Assembly (NCBI GenBank): GCA_025531455.1
Contig: JAMYHL010000010.1
Coordinates: 682,001-746,000, forward strand
DNA length: 64,000 nt
Direction: 5' to 3'
From: Apiotrichum sp. Y4204
Taxonomy: Eukaryota; Basidiomycota; Tremellomycetes; Trichosporonales; Trichosporonaceae
Shown here: piece by piece, positions 22,012 through 34,858 of the stretch
Layout of the letters: every line of letters begins with the position of its first letter
How positions within the stretch are numbered: position 1 is the stretch's first letter
Position numbers and translations under genes: made by a program
Notes under the pieces: generated by a model
Database searches by the model: none
Told to the model about the DNA's origin: nothing
Seen by the model: only the letters and a program-made list of their open reading frames with translations

Positions 22012-23783
22012 ATGTCGGGCTCTCTTACCCACGTCCTCTACGAGGGCGCATCAGGCTACGCCCTGTTCACCGTCTCCATGCAGGAGGAGATTGCTGCCCG
22101 TTCCAAGGCCCTCCAGGATGTGATCAACGACTACAACAAGTTTGGCCGCATGGTCACCCTCGCGTCATTCATGCCGTTCACCTCGGCCGCGCAGGCGCTC
22201 GAGAACGCCAACGACGTTTCCGAGGGTGTCCTTAACGACCACCTCCGCAACCTCCTCAACATGGTCATTCCCTCGCAGGGCTCGAAGGGCAACAAGAAGC
22301 AGTCGGCTGTTCTTCTCGGCGTCTCGGAGCGTGGTCTTGCCGGCGCCATCCAGGGCGAGACTGGCATCCCCTGCGACACTGGAGAGCGCGCGCTTGAGCT
22401 CATCCGTGGCATCCGTCTGCACCAGGAGAAGTTCCTCGAGAAGGAGGGTCTCCAGAAGGGCGACGTCAAGGTTGCCCAGCTTGGTCTCGGCCACTCGTAC
22501 TCTCGTGGCAAGGTTAAGGTGCGTATTGACGACTGCAGTCAGTTGTCCTTCTCTGGCTCACCTTCCTAGTTCAACGTCAACCGCTCGGACAACATGATCA
22601 TCCAGGCTATTGCGCTTTCCGACCAGCTCGACAAGGACCTCAACACCTTCGCCATGCGATGCCGCGAGTGGTATGGATGGCACTTCCCCGAGCTGTACAA
22701 GCTTGTCCCCGACGCCCACCAGTATGCTCGTCTTGCTGTTCTTATCGGCGACCGCACCACCCTCACTGAGGACTCGCTTGAGGACATGCAGGAGATCCTC
22801 GACGATGACGAGACTCGTGCCAGGAACGTTCTTGACGCCGCCCGTGCCTCGATGGGATCGGACATTAACGAGGTTGACCTTATCAACATCTCCACCTTCG
22901 CCGAGCGTGTCGTCCGCCTTGCCGAGTACCGCCAGAGCCTCCGCCGCTACCTCGTCGAGAAGATGAACATTGTCGCCCCCAACCTTGCCGCCCTTATCGG
23001 CGAGACCATCGCTGCCCGTCTCATCGCGCACGCTGGATCCCTTACCAACCTCGCCAAGTACCCGGCGTCGACTGTTCAGATCCTCGGTGCCGAGAAGGCT
23101 CTTTTCCGTGCCCTCAAGACCAAGGGCAACACCCCCAAGTACGGCCTTATCTACCACTCGTCGTTCATCGGTCGCGCCGGTGCCAAGCACAAGGGCCGTA
23201 TCTCGCGTTTCCTTGCCAACAAGTGCTCCATCGCCTGCAGGATCGACTGCTTCACCGATGTGCCCACCAACAAGTTCGGCGAGGCTCTCCGTGCGCAGGT
23301 TGAGGAGCGCCTCAACTTCTTCGAGGTGAGTCACCCCGAAGGTATATTTTGAGATCGGAAACTGACTGCTTTTAGACCGGCACTCCCGTCTCGAAGAACG
23401 CCGACGCCATGCAGAAGGCCCTGACTGCCATCGCTGCCGACCTCGGAGATGATGATGATGACGACGATAACGAGGAAGGTGACGTTGACGAGGCCGACAT
23501 TACTGCCGCCGCCAAGCAGGTTGAGAAGGACCAGGCCGAGGCCCAGAAGAACCGTGCGCCGATGGACGCCGACCTAGCAAAGATTGTTGCTTCTGCCGAC
23601 ACTCCTTCCAAGAAGGAGAAGAAGGACAAGAAGGACAAGAAGGAGAAGAAGGAGAAGAAGGAGAAGCGCAAGGCGGAGGACGACGCTGATGAGGACGAGG
23701 CAAGGCGAAAGAAGGAGAAGAAGGAGAAGAAGGAGAAGAAGGAAAAGAAGGAGAAGAAGGACAAGAAGAAGAACAAGGACTAA
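22012..23783 (+). CDS. NOP56: Box C/D snoRNP core protein Nop56
   Basis: Nucleolar scaffold of C/D snoRNPs, which guide rRNA 2'-O-methylation. Three exons (22012..22518, 22570..23325, 23376..23783) give 556 residues. The N-terminal domain opens [16 protein letters not shown] and includes the [10 protein letters not shown] block. The coiled-coil and Nop domain ([95 protein letters not shown]) are near-invariant for Nop56. The tail is acidic then KKE/KKD repetitive, as usual for the family. Codon use is strongly biased, fitting high expression. Confidence 0.97.
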
Positions 23784-25554
23784 ATCATCTTGTCTTCATC
23801 TCGCTCCTCCTACTTGCCTCCAACTCTCATTCTCATTCACCACATCTTGCCCCCTCATCCCGCCCCAACCCTACTGTCTCAAAATGCTCCTCTAGATATC
23901 TCTCACGCTCAGCCCTGCATCGGGCCTGCCTGGGCGTGGATGGCGCATGTCCATCGTGTACTACTGGCCTCACTTCTTCCTATCTTTCATGCATTCGCAT
24001 CGGACCACTATGACACTGTGCTGCAACAATGCGAATCATTATGTAGAAAGCACTTTCGATGAGGATGATTGAGGGACAAACGAGAGGGTCACCGTCGCTA
24101 CAAAAAACCTGGGGGCTTCATTTGTTTCTGCCCCACTGTGCCCTACGCCTCGACGGTCTGCCTGCAATGCAATACAAACTGATGCACCCGCGCGCACCTG
24201 CGCAACCAAGCCACCCCACCACTGGTTGCTACTGATAAGCGCTGATCTACACTGTGGACTACGAGGCGCGACCCGTGACGTGTTCAGTACAACCACGACT
24301 GCACGACTGACGGGTTGAGGGACGCGTATGGACGCGAAATCCTGATCCAACGCGTGATGCACGCGTTACTACCCACTCGAGATTCGAGTTTGGATCTGTC
24401 ACCACACTGTCACTGGAACATGAACAGTAGTTGAGCTGCGGCCGAGAGTTGGTGACCTCACACACGTCGCGCTAGAGCTGACGAGGTCGGGCGAAAGGTC
24501 ACACAAGGGCAATTGCTGTAGCAGGTAGACAAAATCGGAGAGACCAAATGCAGATGGCTTGTTGACTTAGTCGCACGTTACCCCATGCACCTTTGAGCTT
24601 GGGGTGTGGAGCCAAGGGCTTATCTTTGATTTCTGAGGGGATCAGGTCCGCGCGTCCCTCTACATACAATATCTCCGGTGCCACGCCTTGGCTCATGTGG
24701 ACTGTTACTCAGCTGTTCGCGTCGCGCCAAGTCACCGCAGCGCTGACCTCATATGGTTGGCGTCCCTCCGGTAGTGCGCGGACACTTCTGAATGCTGAAC
24801 AAAAACAAACGCATGCGTCAGGGTGCACTTATCGGCCGACAGCGCGACAGCGCGATGTTGGGCATGTGAGTGTGCATGTGAGACCGGTGAATGATGCTGT
24901 GCAAGGGAGTGAGATCATTGGCCACCTTACGTGACTCTTTTAGTGTTGGTAATGTTTGTGCTTCCGCTTTTGCAGCGCGTCCACAACGCGTCGCGTCGCC
25001 AGATCTCTCGCCTGATGCGGCACATGAGCCAGACAGCTGTGATCCAAGGGACCAAAATCGAGAAAAGGGGGGCGCGTCCTGACGCGTGTGACCTTTTTTG
25101 ACTTTTCGCGACTTCTTCCTGCCAGGCTCTGCTTTCTGCCGTCCAGGGTGCTTATCACGCGTCCGATATGAAAAAACAAACACCACTCTAAAAACACATC
25201 ATTATTCTCCAACACGGTCAGGATTACTGGACGCGTCGCGCCAGATGGTTTATAAGCTGGCACGTCCCCTCTGTTCCCCCCTTCTTTCTCTTCTCCATAC
25301 ATTCCATCTCTCCCAAACCACCTCTCTCCGTCCATAAACACAGCACTCTATACGTGTCTGTCTGTAGCATCGCCTGTCCCTCGTGCGTTATTTCTAGCCA
25401 ACGCCTGCCTACACCTTCAACGCGTTATTCTAGTCGCTTGGGTCATCCATGTAAGTAGGACGCGACGGGAAGAAGGCTGGTGCTGACGCGTCAGACGGGA
25501 CTCGATCCACTCTAATCTCATCTCATCTGTACGCGTAGATAATCCTCAATCATT
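23784..25554. other. 1.8-kb intergenic region; downstream part is the RNR1 promoter
   Basis: No gene was recognised. The proximal 1.2 kb (from about 24322) is studded with ACGCGT boxes listed separately. A likely 5' UTR intron of RNR1 runs 25451..25538 (GTAAGT donor, CGTAG acceptor), 16 nt before the start codon. Confidence 0.5.
24322..25536 (+). promoter_or_regulatory. Cluster of ten ACGCGT (MluI cell-cycle) boxes upstream of RNR1
   Basis: ACGCGT occurs at 24322, 24350, 24361, 24986, 25082, 25157, 25231, 25420, 25486 and 25531, with an eleventh at 25641 inside RNR1 intron 1. A given 6-mer is expected about once in 4 kb of random sequence. In other fungi this is the MCB element bound by MBF, which drives G1/S genes including ribonucleotide reductase. 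The sequence match is direct; the regulatory role is inferred. Confidence 0.8.
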
Positions 25555-28318
25555 ATGTGGGTTTACAAGCGCGACGGCCGCAAGGAGAACGTGGCCTTTG
25601 ACAAGGTGAGTTCAATCAATTTTCCCATCCAGGGCCATCGACGCGTTCCGCCGAAAAGGGTCCGGGCGGCGCGCTGCGTCTTGTTGGGGACGTGTTTCCC
25701 TCGTGTTCTACTATACTGACATCTTCAAAGGTCACGGCTCGTATCGCCAAGCTCTCATATGGCCTCGACCGCAACTTTGTTGAGCCCGCCATGATCACCC
25801 AGAAGGTCGTCAGCGGCATCTTCCCTGGTATCACCACCGTTGACCTCGACGTGAGTTGCTCCCGTGACCCGGCCCGAACATTGTTGCTAACTTTTCTCAG
25901 AACCTTTGCGCCGAGACTGCCGCTGCCCTTGTTTCCAACCACCCCGACTACGCCATCCTCGCCGCTCGTATCGCCATTTCCAACTTGCATAAGGAGACCA
26001 AGAAGGCTTTCTCGCAGGTTGTCGAGGACCTTTACACATGGGTCAACCCCAAGACTGGCAAACAGTCGCCCATGGTTTCTGAGGAGGTGTACAACGTCAC
26101 AAGGGCACACAAGGACCGTCTCGACGGTTCTATAATCTACGACCGCGACTTCGCCTACAACTACTTCGGTTTCAAGACCCTCGAGCGCTCATATCTCTTG
26201 CGCATTGACGGCAAGGTGGCCGAGCGTCCGCAGCACATGATTATGCGTGTTTCCATCGGTATCCACGGTGACAACATCGACAAGGTCATTGAGACGTACA
26301 ACCTCATGTCCGAGCGCTACTTCACTCACGCTTCCCCGACCCTCTTCAACGCTGGTACTCCCCACCCTCAGATGTCGTCATGCTTCCTCGTCGCTATGAA
26401 GGACGACTCGATCGACGGCATCTACGACACCCTCAAGACTTGCGCCCAGATCTCCAAGACTGCTGGTGGCATTGGTCTCCACATTCACAACATTCGTGCC
26501 AAGGGCTCGTACATTGCTGGAACCAACGGTTACTCCAACGGTATCGTCCCCATGCTCCGTGCCTACGACGCGACCGCCCGTTACGTTGACCAGGGTGGCA
26601 ACAAGCGCCCTGGTGCCTTTGCCATCTACCTTGAGCCCTGGCATGCGGATGTTTTCGACTTCCTTGACCTCCGCAAGAACCACGGCAAGGAGGAGGTTCG
26701 CGCGCGTGATCTGTTCTACGCTCTCTGGGTCCCTGACCTCTTCATGAAGCGTGTCGAGGCCGACGGTGACTGGACCCTCATGTGCCCCGCCGAGTGCCCT
26801 GGTCTTGCCGACGTTCACTCGGAGAAGTTTGAGACCCTGTACCAGAAGTACGAGCGTGAGGGCAAGGGTCGCAAGACCATCAAGGCCCAGAAGCTCTGGT
26901 TTGCCATTCTTGAGGCCCAGACCGAGACTGGTGGCCCCTTCATCCTCTACAAGGATGCTGCCAACCGCAAGTCTAACCAGCAGCACCTGGGCACTATCAA
27001 GTCGTCCAACCTCTGCACTGAGATCATCGAGTACTCTTCTCCCGACGAGGTTGCCGTCTGCAACCTTGCCTCCATTGCCCTTCCCGCGTTCGTGGACTTT
27101 GAGAACAGCACCTATGACTTCAAGAAGCTTCACGAGATCACCAAGGTTGTTACCAAGAACCTTGACTGCGTCATCTCGCGCAACTACTACCCCGTTCAGG
27201 AGGCCAAGAACTCGAACATGCGCCATCGCCCCGTCGGTCTCGGTGTCCAGGGTCTTGCCGACGCCTTCATGGCCCTCCGCATGCCCTTCGACTCGCCTGC
27301 CGCTCGCCAGCTCAACCTCCAGATCTTCGAGACCATCTACCACGCTGCTCTCGAGGCGTCGTGTGAGATGGCCCAGGAGGTTGGAACCTACCCTTCATAC
27401 GAGGGTTCGCCCATCTCGCAGGGCAAGCTCCAGTTTGACCTTTGGGGCCGTATCCCCACCGACCTCTGGAACTGGGACGAGCTCCGTGAGAAGATCGCCA
27501 AGAACGGCGTTCGCAACTCGCTTCTCGTCGCCCCCATGCCTACTGCTTCCACTTCTCAGATTCTTGGCTGGAACGAGTGCTTCGAGCCTTACACCTCGAT
27601 GCTCTACTCCCGCCGTGTGCTCTCTGGTGACTTCCAGGTCGTCTGCCCCTGGCTCCTTCGTGACCTCATCAACCTCGACCTCTGGGACGACAACATGAAG
27701 CAGCTCGTCATCGCCTCGGGTGGTTCGATCCAGCACATTCCTGGAATTCCCGATGAGATCAAGTCGATCTACAAGACTGTCTGGGAGATTTCGCAGAAGG
27801 CAGTTATCGACCTTGCCGCCGACCGTGGTGCTTTTATCGACCAGTCGCAGTCGCTCAACATCCACCTGTCGAACCCTTCGTTCTCTCAGCTCACTTCCAT
27901 GCACTTTTACGGCTGGAAGCGTGGTCTTAAGACCGGCATGTACTACCTTCGTACCCGCCCGTCGGCCAACGCCATTCAGTTCACCGTCGACGCCTCGACC
28001 CTCAAGCAGGCCAAGGCCCTCGAGGAGAAGGCCAAGACGGCCAAGCTGTCTTCTGCTGGCCGCCCCGCTGAGCTTGTTGAGCCTATGCGCAAGATCCAGA
28101 TTGCCACCACCGCTTCGGCCCCCATCCCGCCGGAGATTACTGCTGCCTCGCAGAACCGTCGTAGCAGTGAGGTCCCTCCTCCCGAGTCGGCTTCTCCTCC
28201 GTCTGAGGATGAGGAGATTTCCTACGAGGAGGCCAAGCGCCGTGAGCAGGAGCGCGCCGAGGCCGCCCTGCAGTGCAGCATTGACAACAAGGACGCCTGT
28301 GTCATGTGCTCGGGATAA
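25555..28318 (+). CDS. RNR1: Ribonucleoside-diphosphate reductase large subunit
   Basis: Catalytic (R1) subunit that makes deoxyribonucleotides for DNA replication. Exons 25555..25605, 25731..25850 and 25901..28318 give 862 residues. An N-terminal ATP-cone ([25 protein letters not shown]) is followed by the conserved barrel: [69 protein letters not shown] and [21 protein letters not shown]. The C-terminus ends CVMCSG, the CxxC pair that shuttles electrons to the active site. Upstream MCB boxes suggest G1/S control. Followed by APC1 on the same strand. Confidence 0.98.
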
Positions 28319-28745
28319 ATCAAAAGGCCTGCAAAGCTGCAAAGCCAACCTGAGAGTGTGAGGTAGTGCCCGCTGCAATGTTGTACATAACGGACTGTCT
28401 GAATCCTATTTTTTTCTCATATGCATCTACTATTTAGAAACTTGGTGTGTGCTGCCCGTGCATTGAAGTGTGTCTTTGAGAAGCGAGGACGGGCTGATGC
28501 TGGTGAGGACGCGCCGACGCGATTCAGGGACAGACACATGGCGGCGACTGCCACATGGCCACATGCATGCCACACTGACAACGCAGTTGGATTTCGATTT
28601 GTTTGTGTCTCGGGTGGAGAGCGAGCGATCAGCAACTGGCAACCACCATTTCTTACTGTACATTCAGCACATCCCCATCCTCACAATCATTCATTCTCTC
28701 CTCTCTTCTCAACAGGTGAACAACCAGCTACTCCGGCCACACAAC
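28319..28745. other. Intergenic region between RNR1 and APC1
   Basis: About 430 bp containing the RNR1 3' end (T-rich at 28407-28415) and the APC1 promoter. The APC1 frame is open back to 28470, but the upstream part lacks protein-like content, so ATG 28746 was chosen. Confidence 0.4.
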
Positions 28746-31700
28746 ATGCTTCAGGCCACTGTCCTGGGATCAGGTCTTTCCCCAGGACAGACCATTGACG
28801 CGCGCGCGCGTGCACGCACTGGCAATGCTGGAGGTGTTCCCAAGCAGCATCTCGCGCAACCGTTGTCACTCGACTCAAGCTCATCACCGTCGTCATCTTC
28901 CCCCTCTTCCCCGTCGTCCTCGTCTAATTCAAATGCATACGGACCATCGGCGACGTACAACGCATTCGGGGAGTCCTCGACATGCGCCTCCTCATGTCCT
29001 GACTACGGCGACGAAGCTCTGACGTGGGCAGGCAACGAGGTGACTTGGTCGCGTGGCGCTGAGGTCGTCCGCCGCTTTACGTTTACTGTCGGCAACCAGA
29101 CAGAGGTGCTGTGCGCCACCTTTGCTTGGTTTACGGAGGACGCGTCGAGCTCTGGAACCCAGTCGGCATCCTCGCCCTCTTCAGAACAATCGGGTTCGTT
29201 TCCTGCTGGCCCATCAACTACATCCACTTCCACACCCACGTTCGGTCCGTTCCACACCTCCCAACACGCAACATGGACAGGCACCTCGACGCGTCCAAGC
29301 AATCGGCATCTCCGCAAAGGCAAGCACCGTGCAGTGGTGGTAGTGCTCGCAGCGGAAGCGCACATCTTCTTCGCGTCGGGTGAGGTCCTCATTGTCAACA
29401 TGCCCTTCCGGGTCGAGGGGATATGGCCACTTCCAACTGGTGGAATATTGATCCAGCGTGCACTGGAAGCACGCGAGAGTCGTGCACGCGCATCCATGAA
29501 GCCGCGCCCGTCAATGCTCGACCGCACAACAATGTCCGTCCTCGAAGATTTGGACGAAACGCCACCACCGCCGCTTCCGATGCTGTACACACTCACGAGC
29601 CGACATGGTGATCTTCGACCGGTTCACGAGGCGAGTCTTGCGGGAGAGATACATGGAGATGCTCCGTCAATCGTACCCGGGACGCTCAGTTCTCGATTCA
29701 CCACGTCCCAGACGGTCCTGTACGTTGCGCCAGATCCGTACCCCTTTATTGTGGTGTATGACAAGGTCGAGGGCAAGTTCATCTTCTTTCGTCGGGGGAT
29801 TGTGCCTATGGCCAAAGATGATATCGGAGCGGCACCTTCACACAACCCCATGCTCCTTCCACACGAGCTCCTCCGCCAAACGACAACGACAGCGGCAACA
29901 GGGCCACTTCGCGGTCGCCCATCAGTCCATCGTGTGGCCTCGACTGGCAGAATATCTCTTGCTCCTTCAGCTGCGGATCCTCTGGACCGCGCGCGAAGAA
30001 AATCCCGATTGTCGACTACTTCGTTTGTCGCCGATGACGACTTCGACTTTGAGGCAGGGCCGTTCGCGATGGAGGCGCAGATGCGACGCGGGAAGCGGGT
30101 CCCTTCTATGGGTGTCGGTCTAGGTGTTCCCGAAGGAGGGCGCATTTCATCTATTGGGGCTTCAGACCTGCAGCGCTCGGTATCGGCAACGTCAAATCGC
30201 CGGCTAAACCCTGTCGCCGAGACGCGCATGGAATGGGAGTTTCCCAAATCATCACGCGGAATGCTCGCGGATGATCTCCGCGACACGACGATGATGGCTG
30301 GGCTGAGCCACGATGTGGAGAGGAGTGAGGTGGTGTTGGAGAGGATCTGGGAGTGGCAGCCGCCTGCGTACGTACCGACCGTCTCTGCTGATTTACTGAC
30401 ATCGTAAGGCAGGTCAATGCAGGTCAGGCTCGCGTTTTTCTGTCGGAGAACCGCTCACGGGAATTTGTCCATCTCAATCTTGTTCTTGCTCCAGAGGACC
30501 AACCCACCTCCCTATTCACCTTCCACGTCCAGCTGGTTACTTCGCCTGTGACCAAGTACACGCTCCAGGAGGTGCGACAAGTGCAGTGCCTCACTGCCGT
30601 CCCAATCATCAGTACTCGCCCGGGCATCCTCGACACGTTGGTGATGCTCGATGGCGCTCAAGCTCGTTTGATCACCTCGCGGAGAATGGTTCCTGTCGAG
30701 ATTCCACGCGTACCCACCGTCGATGGACGAGACGAGGTTGCGCGGAAACTGGCCTCAAGTCTGAGCATGACTCTCGAAGGCGACAAAGAGGGCATCCCTG
30801 GTGTTGTGGACCTTGTCGACCCATGTGGCTCCCGTGTCACCGTTGTTTACAAAGATGGCGATCGTGTCCGCGTTTCCCTCTCATTTACACTCCCGAGTGG
30901 CCTGGCCCGTCGCTCGCTGGAGGCACTATCATACGCTCTTTCCGAGATCGACTACGAGGAGCTGCTCGAAACATTCCTCACCTCATTACAGGCTCGCCCA
31001 ACAGCTCGGCGACTGGAATCTGGCGTACACTGGGATATTCTTGCCGAGATACTGTATGCCAAATGCGGCATCCCTAACGCCTCGAGGTCTGAGGCGCGTG
31101 GAGAGATGCTTACAGCATGGCCAACACAGTCTGATCCGGTTCTTCGTCGTCTCGCCCAACGTGTAGCTGGGCAACCAGCTCAGCCGACCCACGCGTCAGT
31201 TACCCCAGCACCATCCACAGGAAAGGTTCTCCTGGCACTGCACCTTGTTGCTCAAGATTGCCGTCTGGCTTGCAGCACCGAGCCCGAGCTAAGTCTCATT
31301 GCCCCTGTTATCTTCAGCCTTGCCTCGGCGGTCGGTCGCGCAGATTGGATTGATTATTGGCGACGTATTATGCCCACTGCGCTTATCAGATCGGTCATTG
31401 CCCCTCCTTCAGGGAAGGTGGACACCGCTGTCCTCGACACTTGGGACGAACCCCCGGACGTGCTCACCTTCCTGGAACGGACGATGATGTTCAGCACCAC
31501 GCCATTTCCGTTACCCGAGTCTGTCTTCTCTACACCTCCGCCGTCATCGCCGCTCGGTCGACCCAAGCCGTGCACACAGACAGAAACTCTTTGCATGCTG
31601 TACAGCCTCATGCGCCCGTCCCCGGAGGAGCGGGGTGCGCCACGCCAGGTGTCTGTCAGCAATCGCGCAAGGGCCGTTATCACCTACATGGTCGACCGCG

Positions 31701-34700
31701 GCTTGTCCCGCCACTGGCTCGCAGATTTGCCGTTCGGTGTCAGCGCACCCGTCCTGGAGATGATCCGCGCGTGCAATCTAAATCCTCCCAAGGGCGTCTC
31801 CGAAGCCTTTTATGCGTTTGTGGGGCGACCAGACCTTGCAGCCAACTGCCAGCTCGACAAATCAGCCCTCGACCTTCCAGTTGGCAAAGACGAGATGGTG
31901 GAGGATGTGGTTCCAACAGTTGGCGAACTACTGAGCACCAACCCAGCGAAGCAGCATTCTCATCTGCTCGCTCTTCCTCATGTGCGGTTTGGCACAGACA
32001 AGCGCCTGGAGGAAATTGAGCGGATCATGCAGACGACCCGGCTGCGTACCATGACAATCGACCCGCCCAAGGGAGCAAGCGAAGCCGACTTCATGAAGTA
32101 TCAAGAACAAGTCGTTGCGACCATTGCGCAGCGCACTCTGGCTGTTACGGTTGGACAAGGAATGTTCGTGTATGGCTCACGTCTTACGCCATCGAATGAG
32201 AGGTGGGAAGGCTCTAGGATCGAGCTTGCGGTCAAGGTGCTCCCTAGCAATATTGTCAATCGACCTCCGTTCCCAGAAGGACACGAATGGCCGACCTTTC
32301 ACAGCGGTGTCTCAGCGGCACTGGCCTACTCCCCGGAGTGCAAGGGTATCAATTCGAACTGGATCGCATACAACCGCCCTTCGCCTCTCACCCCAGACCA
32401 TGCAGGTTTCCTGCTCGGTCTTGGCCTGCAGGGTCACTTGCGTGCGCTCGACTCGTCATCCGTGCTCAACTACCTCGATGTGCGACACGAGTTTACGACA
32501 ATTGGAATGACGCTCGGCCTCGGGGCCAGCTTTGCTGGCTCGCAAGACTTGACGATTACAAGGTTACTGTGCCTCCACACCACTGCACTCCTCCCCAAGG
32601 ACTCCATGCCGCTGAATGTGAGCGTGGTAGTACAGTCAGTCGCGCTGGTTGCCATTGGACTCGTATTCGCAGGATCGCGAAACCTCCGCATGGCAGAAGT
32701 TGCTCTGCGAGAAATTTCGCGGAAAGAGATGCCCGGTGTCGACGCGTTTTCAGAATACCGTGAGGCATACAACCTTTCGTCCGCTGCGGCATTCGGCCTC
32801 ATCATGCTTGGTCGAGGGGGTTCAGAACCGTCTGAAGTGGAACGCAAGATGATCCAGCAACTCACGCTCTGCATCCACGGCAACGCACCAGATATCGGAC
32901 GCAGCCTCGGTAACCGCCGGGTTGAACCAATCGACACGACACTCACCGCTCCAGGTGCAACACTTGCGCTGGGTCTCATGTTCCTCAAAACCGGCCGTAA
33001 AGATGTTGCCTCCATCTTGAGCATCCCGCAGACACCACTGGAGCTGGAGAGCGTGCGCCCTGAACACCTCCTGATTCGTACTTTCGCGCGTTCCCTCATC
33101 ATGTGGGACGAGATTGAGGGCGCGACCGCGTGGTTTGACGCCCAGCTGCCGCCGTTTATACGTGCCGAACACCATGACCACAAACGGACTGGTCACTTGG
33201 AGCTTATATGGGAGGTCGCATACTTCAACATTATGGCGGGTGCCTGCTTGGGTCTTGCCTTCCGCTTCGCCGGGAGCGCAAACGAAAGCATACACAACAT
33301 TCTCACCTCCATCTTCAGTCTGTTTGGCAAGGCCGCTGCTGGGCAATCGATGACTTACGAGGGCAAGATAAGACGGAATGCGGCACGCCAGGCCCTCAAC
33401 ATCGTATCTTTGGCCGCGGCCATCGAAATGGCGGGTACGGGAGAGCTTGGTCTGACACGTCGCCTACGCATGAGTCACGGTCAAGAGGGCGCGAGCATCA
33501 ACTACGGCAGCCATATGGCAATGCACATGGCGCTCGGCATCCTGTATCTCGGCCGTGGATACTACACTATCGGTAACTCGAACCTGAGCATCGCGGCTCT
33601 TGCCATCGCCTGTTTCCCCCGCTTTTTGCCTTCCATGGCCGACAACAAAGCGTATCCCCAGGCGTTCAGACATCTTTGGGTTTTGGCTGTTGAACCGCGC
33701 TGTTTGATTGCCCGCGACGTCGACACGCGCGAATCCATCTTCTTGCCGGTCAAGCTGTTCAGCAACAATTCCCCGCAGATGAACAATCTTATTTCCCCAA
33801 CGCTGGTTGGCCCCATCGATACGCTCAAGTCCATTGTGATCGACTCGCCACGCTATCTCCCGGTGACACTAGAGATGAGCGACTCTCGCGACCGGAATGT
33901 CCTCGTACAGACTCGCACTATTTGGGTCAAGCGTCGAGCAGGATACATAGACTACGCCGACGACCCGCGTGGGTACCGGTCATTGATGGTTCGGGCGGGC
34001 ACAATGAGTGGCTTCGACCTTCACTACGATCTCGTCTCTCCTGCAGCGCCCCTGACGGTGCCGCCTGCCGAGGTCGTAGAACTTGTTACGACGCACTCGA
34101 CCAATCCAGTGTGTATCGCCATTGCGCGCAACTTCAGTGGCGACACATGGCTCGAGGCCTTCGCCCGCAATGTGCTCTTTGAATGCCTTTCGATCGACAA
34201 ACTACTCGTTCTGGGCACGTACCTGTCGATGGCTCTCGGTCTTCTTTCTTCAGACGATTTGCTGCTTGAACGCATGGCGCAGACTCGTTTTGCACACCGG
34301 TTCTACCGCCCGCAAGTGTGGGACAAGTTCTTCGCTCTGAATGGTACCCAAAAGCGTCATCCGATAGTCCGTCAAACGTTCCTGGCGGCCATGGCTCGCA
34401 AGTTCGGCGCACTTGCGGCTCCCCCTCCATCGCGGTTCGACTACTTCTCCGGCCGCGCAATCGTTGGCGACCTCGAGCTCGCATCATACATTGTGCGCAA
34501 CAATGTTCCGCCCTCAAATCTCCTGCAGTTCCTGCGCGACCGCGTTACAACCACGAAGGGAACTGTTCAGGACCTCGAACTCCAGTGTCGCTTCGTGGCG
34601 GAGCGCTACATGGAGTCAATGGTGCGACAGTACGGCGAGGGTGGCGGCGAACTGCCCCTGTGGAAGATTGAGAGCGTGAGGGATGCTGTGAAGGTGTGGA

Positions 34701-34714
34701 CGGAGATGATGTAG
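28746..34714 (+). CDS. APC1: Anaphase-promoting complex subunit 1
   Basis: Largest scaffold subunit of the APC/C ubiquitin ligase, which triggers anaphase. Two exons (28746..30371, 30413..34714) give about 1975 residues, within the family's size range. The N-terminal part is a diverged WD-like region with Ser-rich and Asp/Ser-rich disordered loops (a poly-Ser/Pro tract at about residues 40-60). Proteasome/cyclosome-type repeats are seen in the C-terminal half: HAGFLLGLGLQGHLRAL, TIGMTLGLGASFAGSQD, NLSSAAAFGLIMLGRGG, GATLALGLMFLKTGRKD and ALGILYLGRGYYTIGN. The 41-nt intron uses a GTACCG donor. Confidence 0.93.
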
Positions 34715-34858
34715 CTGCCGCTTATTAGTTGAACATATATTTGTGTAGATTCGTAGATGCCACAAACGAGATACAGTGCATACAAACATGAAATAGGGAG
34801 GCATCGAGTGAGCCTCTGTCGTTACGGGTCCATCAGGCTGGCGGCCTTTGGCGGACGC

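Noticed and set aside
26378..28378. Long antisense open frames (over 320 codons) within RNR1
   Set aside because: They are shadows produced by strong third-position C/G bias in a highly expressed gene; their sequences are repetitive V/G/L/D-rich and lack family features. The same applies to antisense frames over ADE4 and NOP56.
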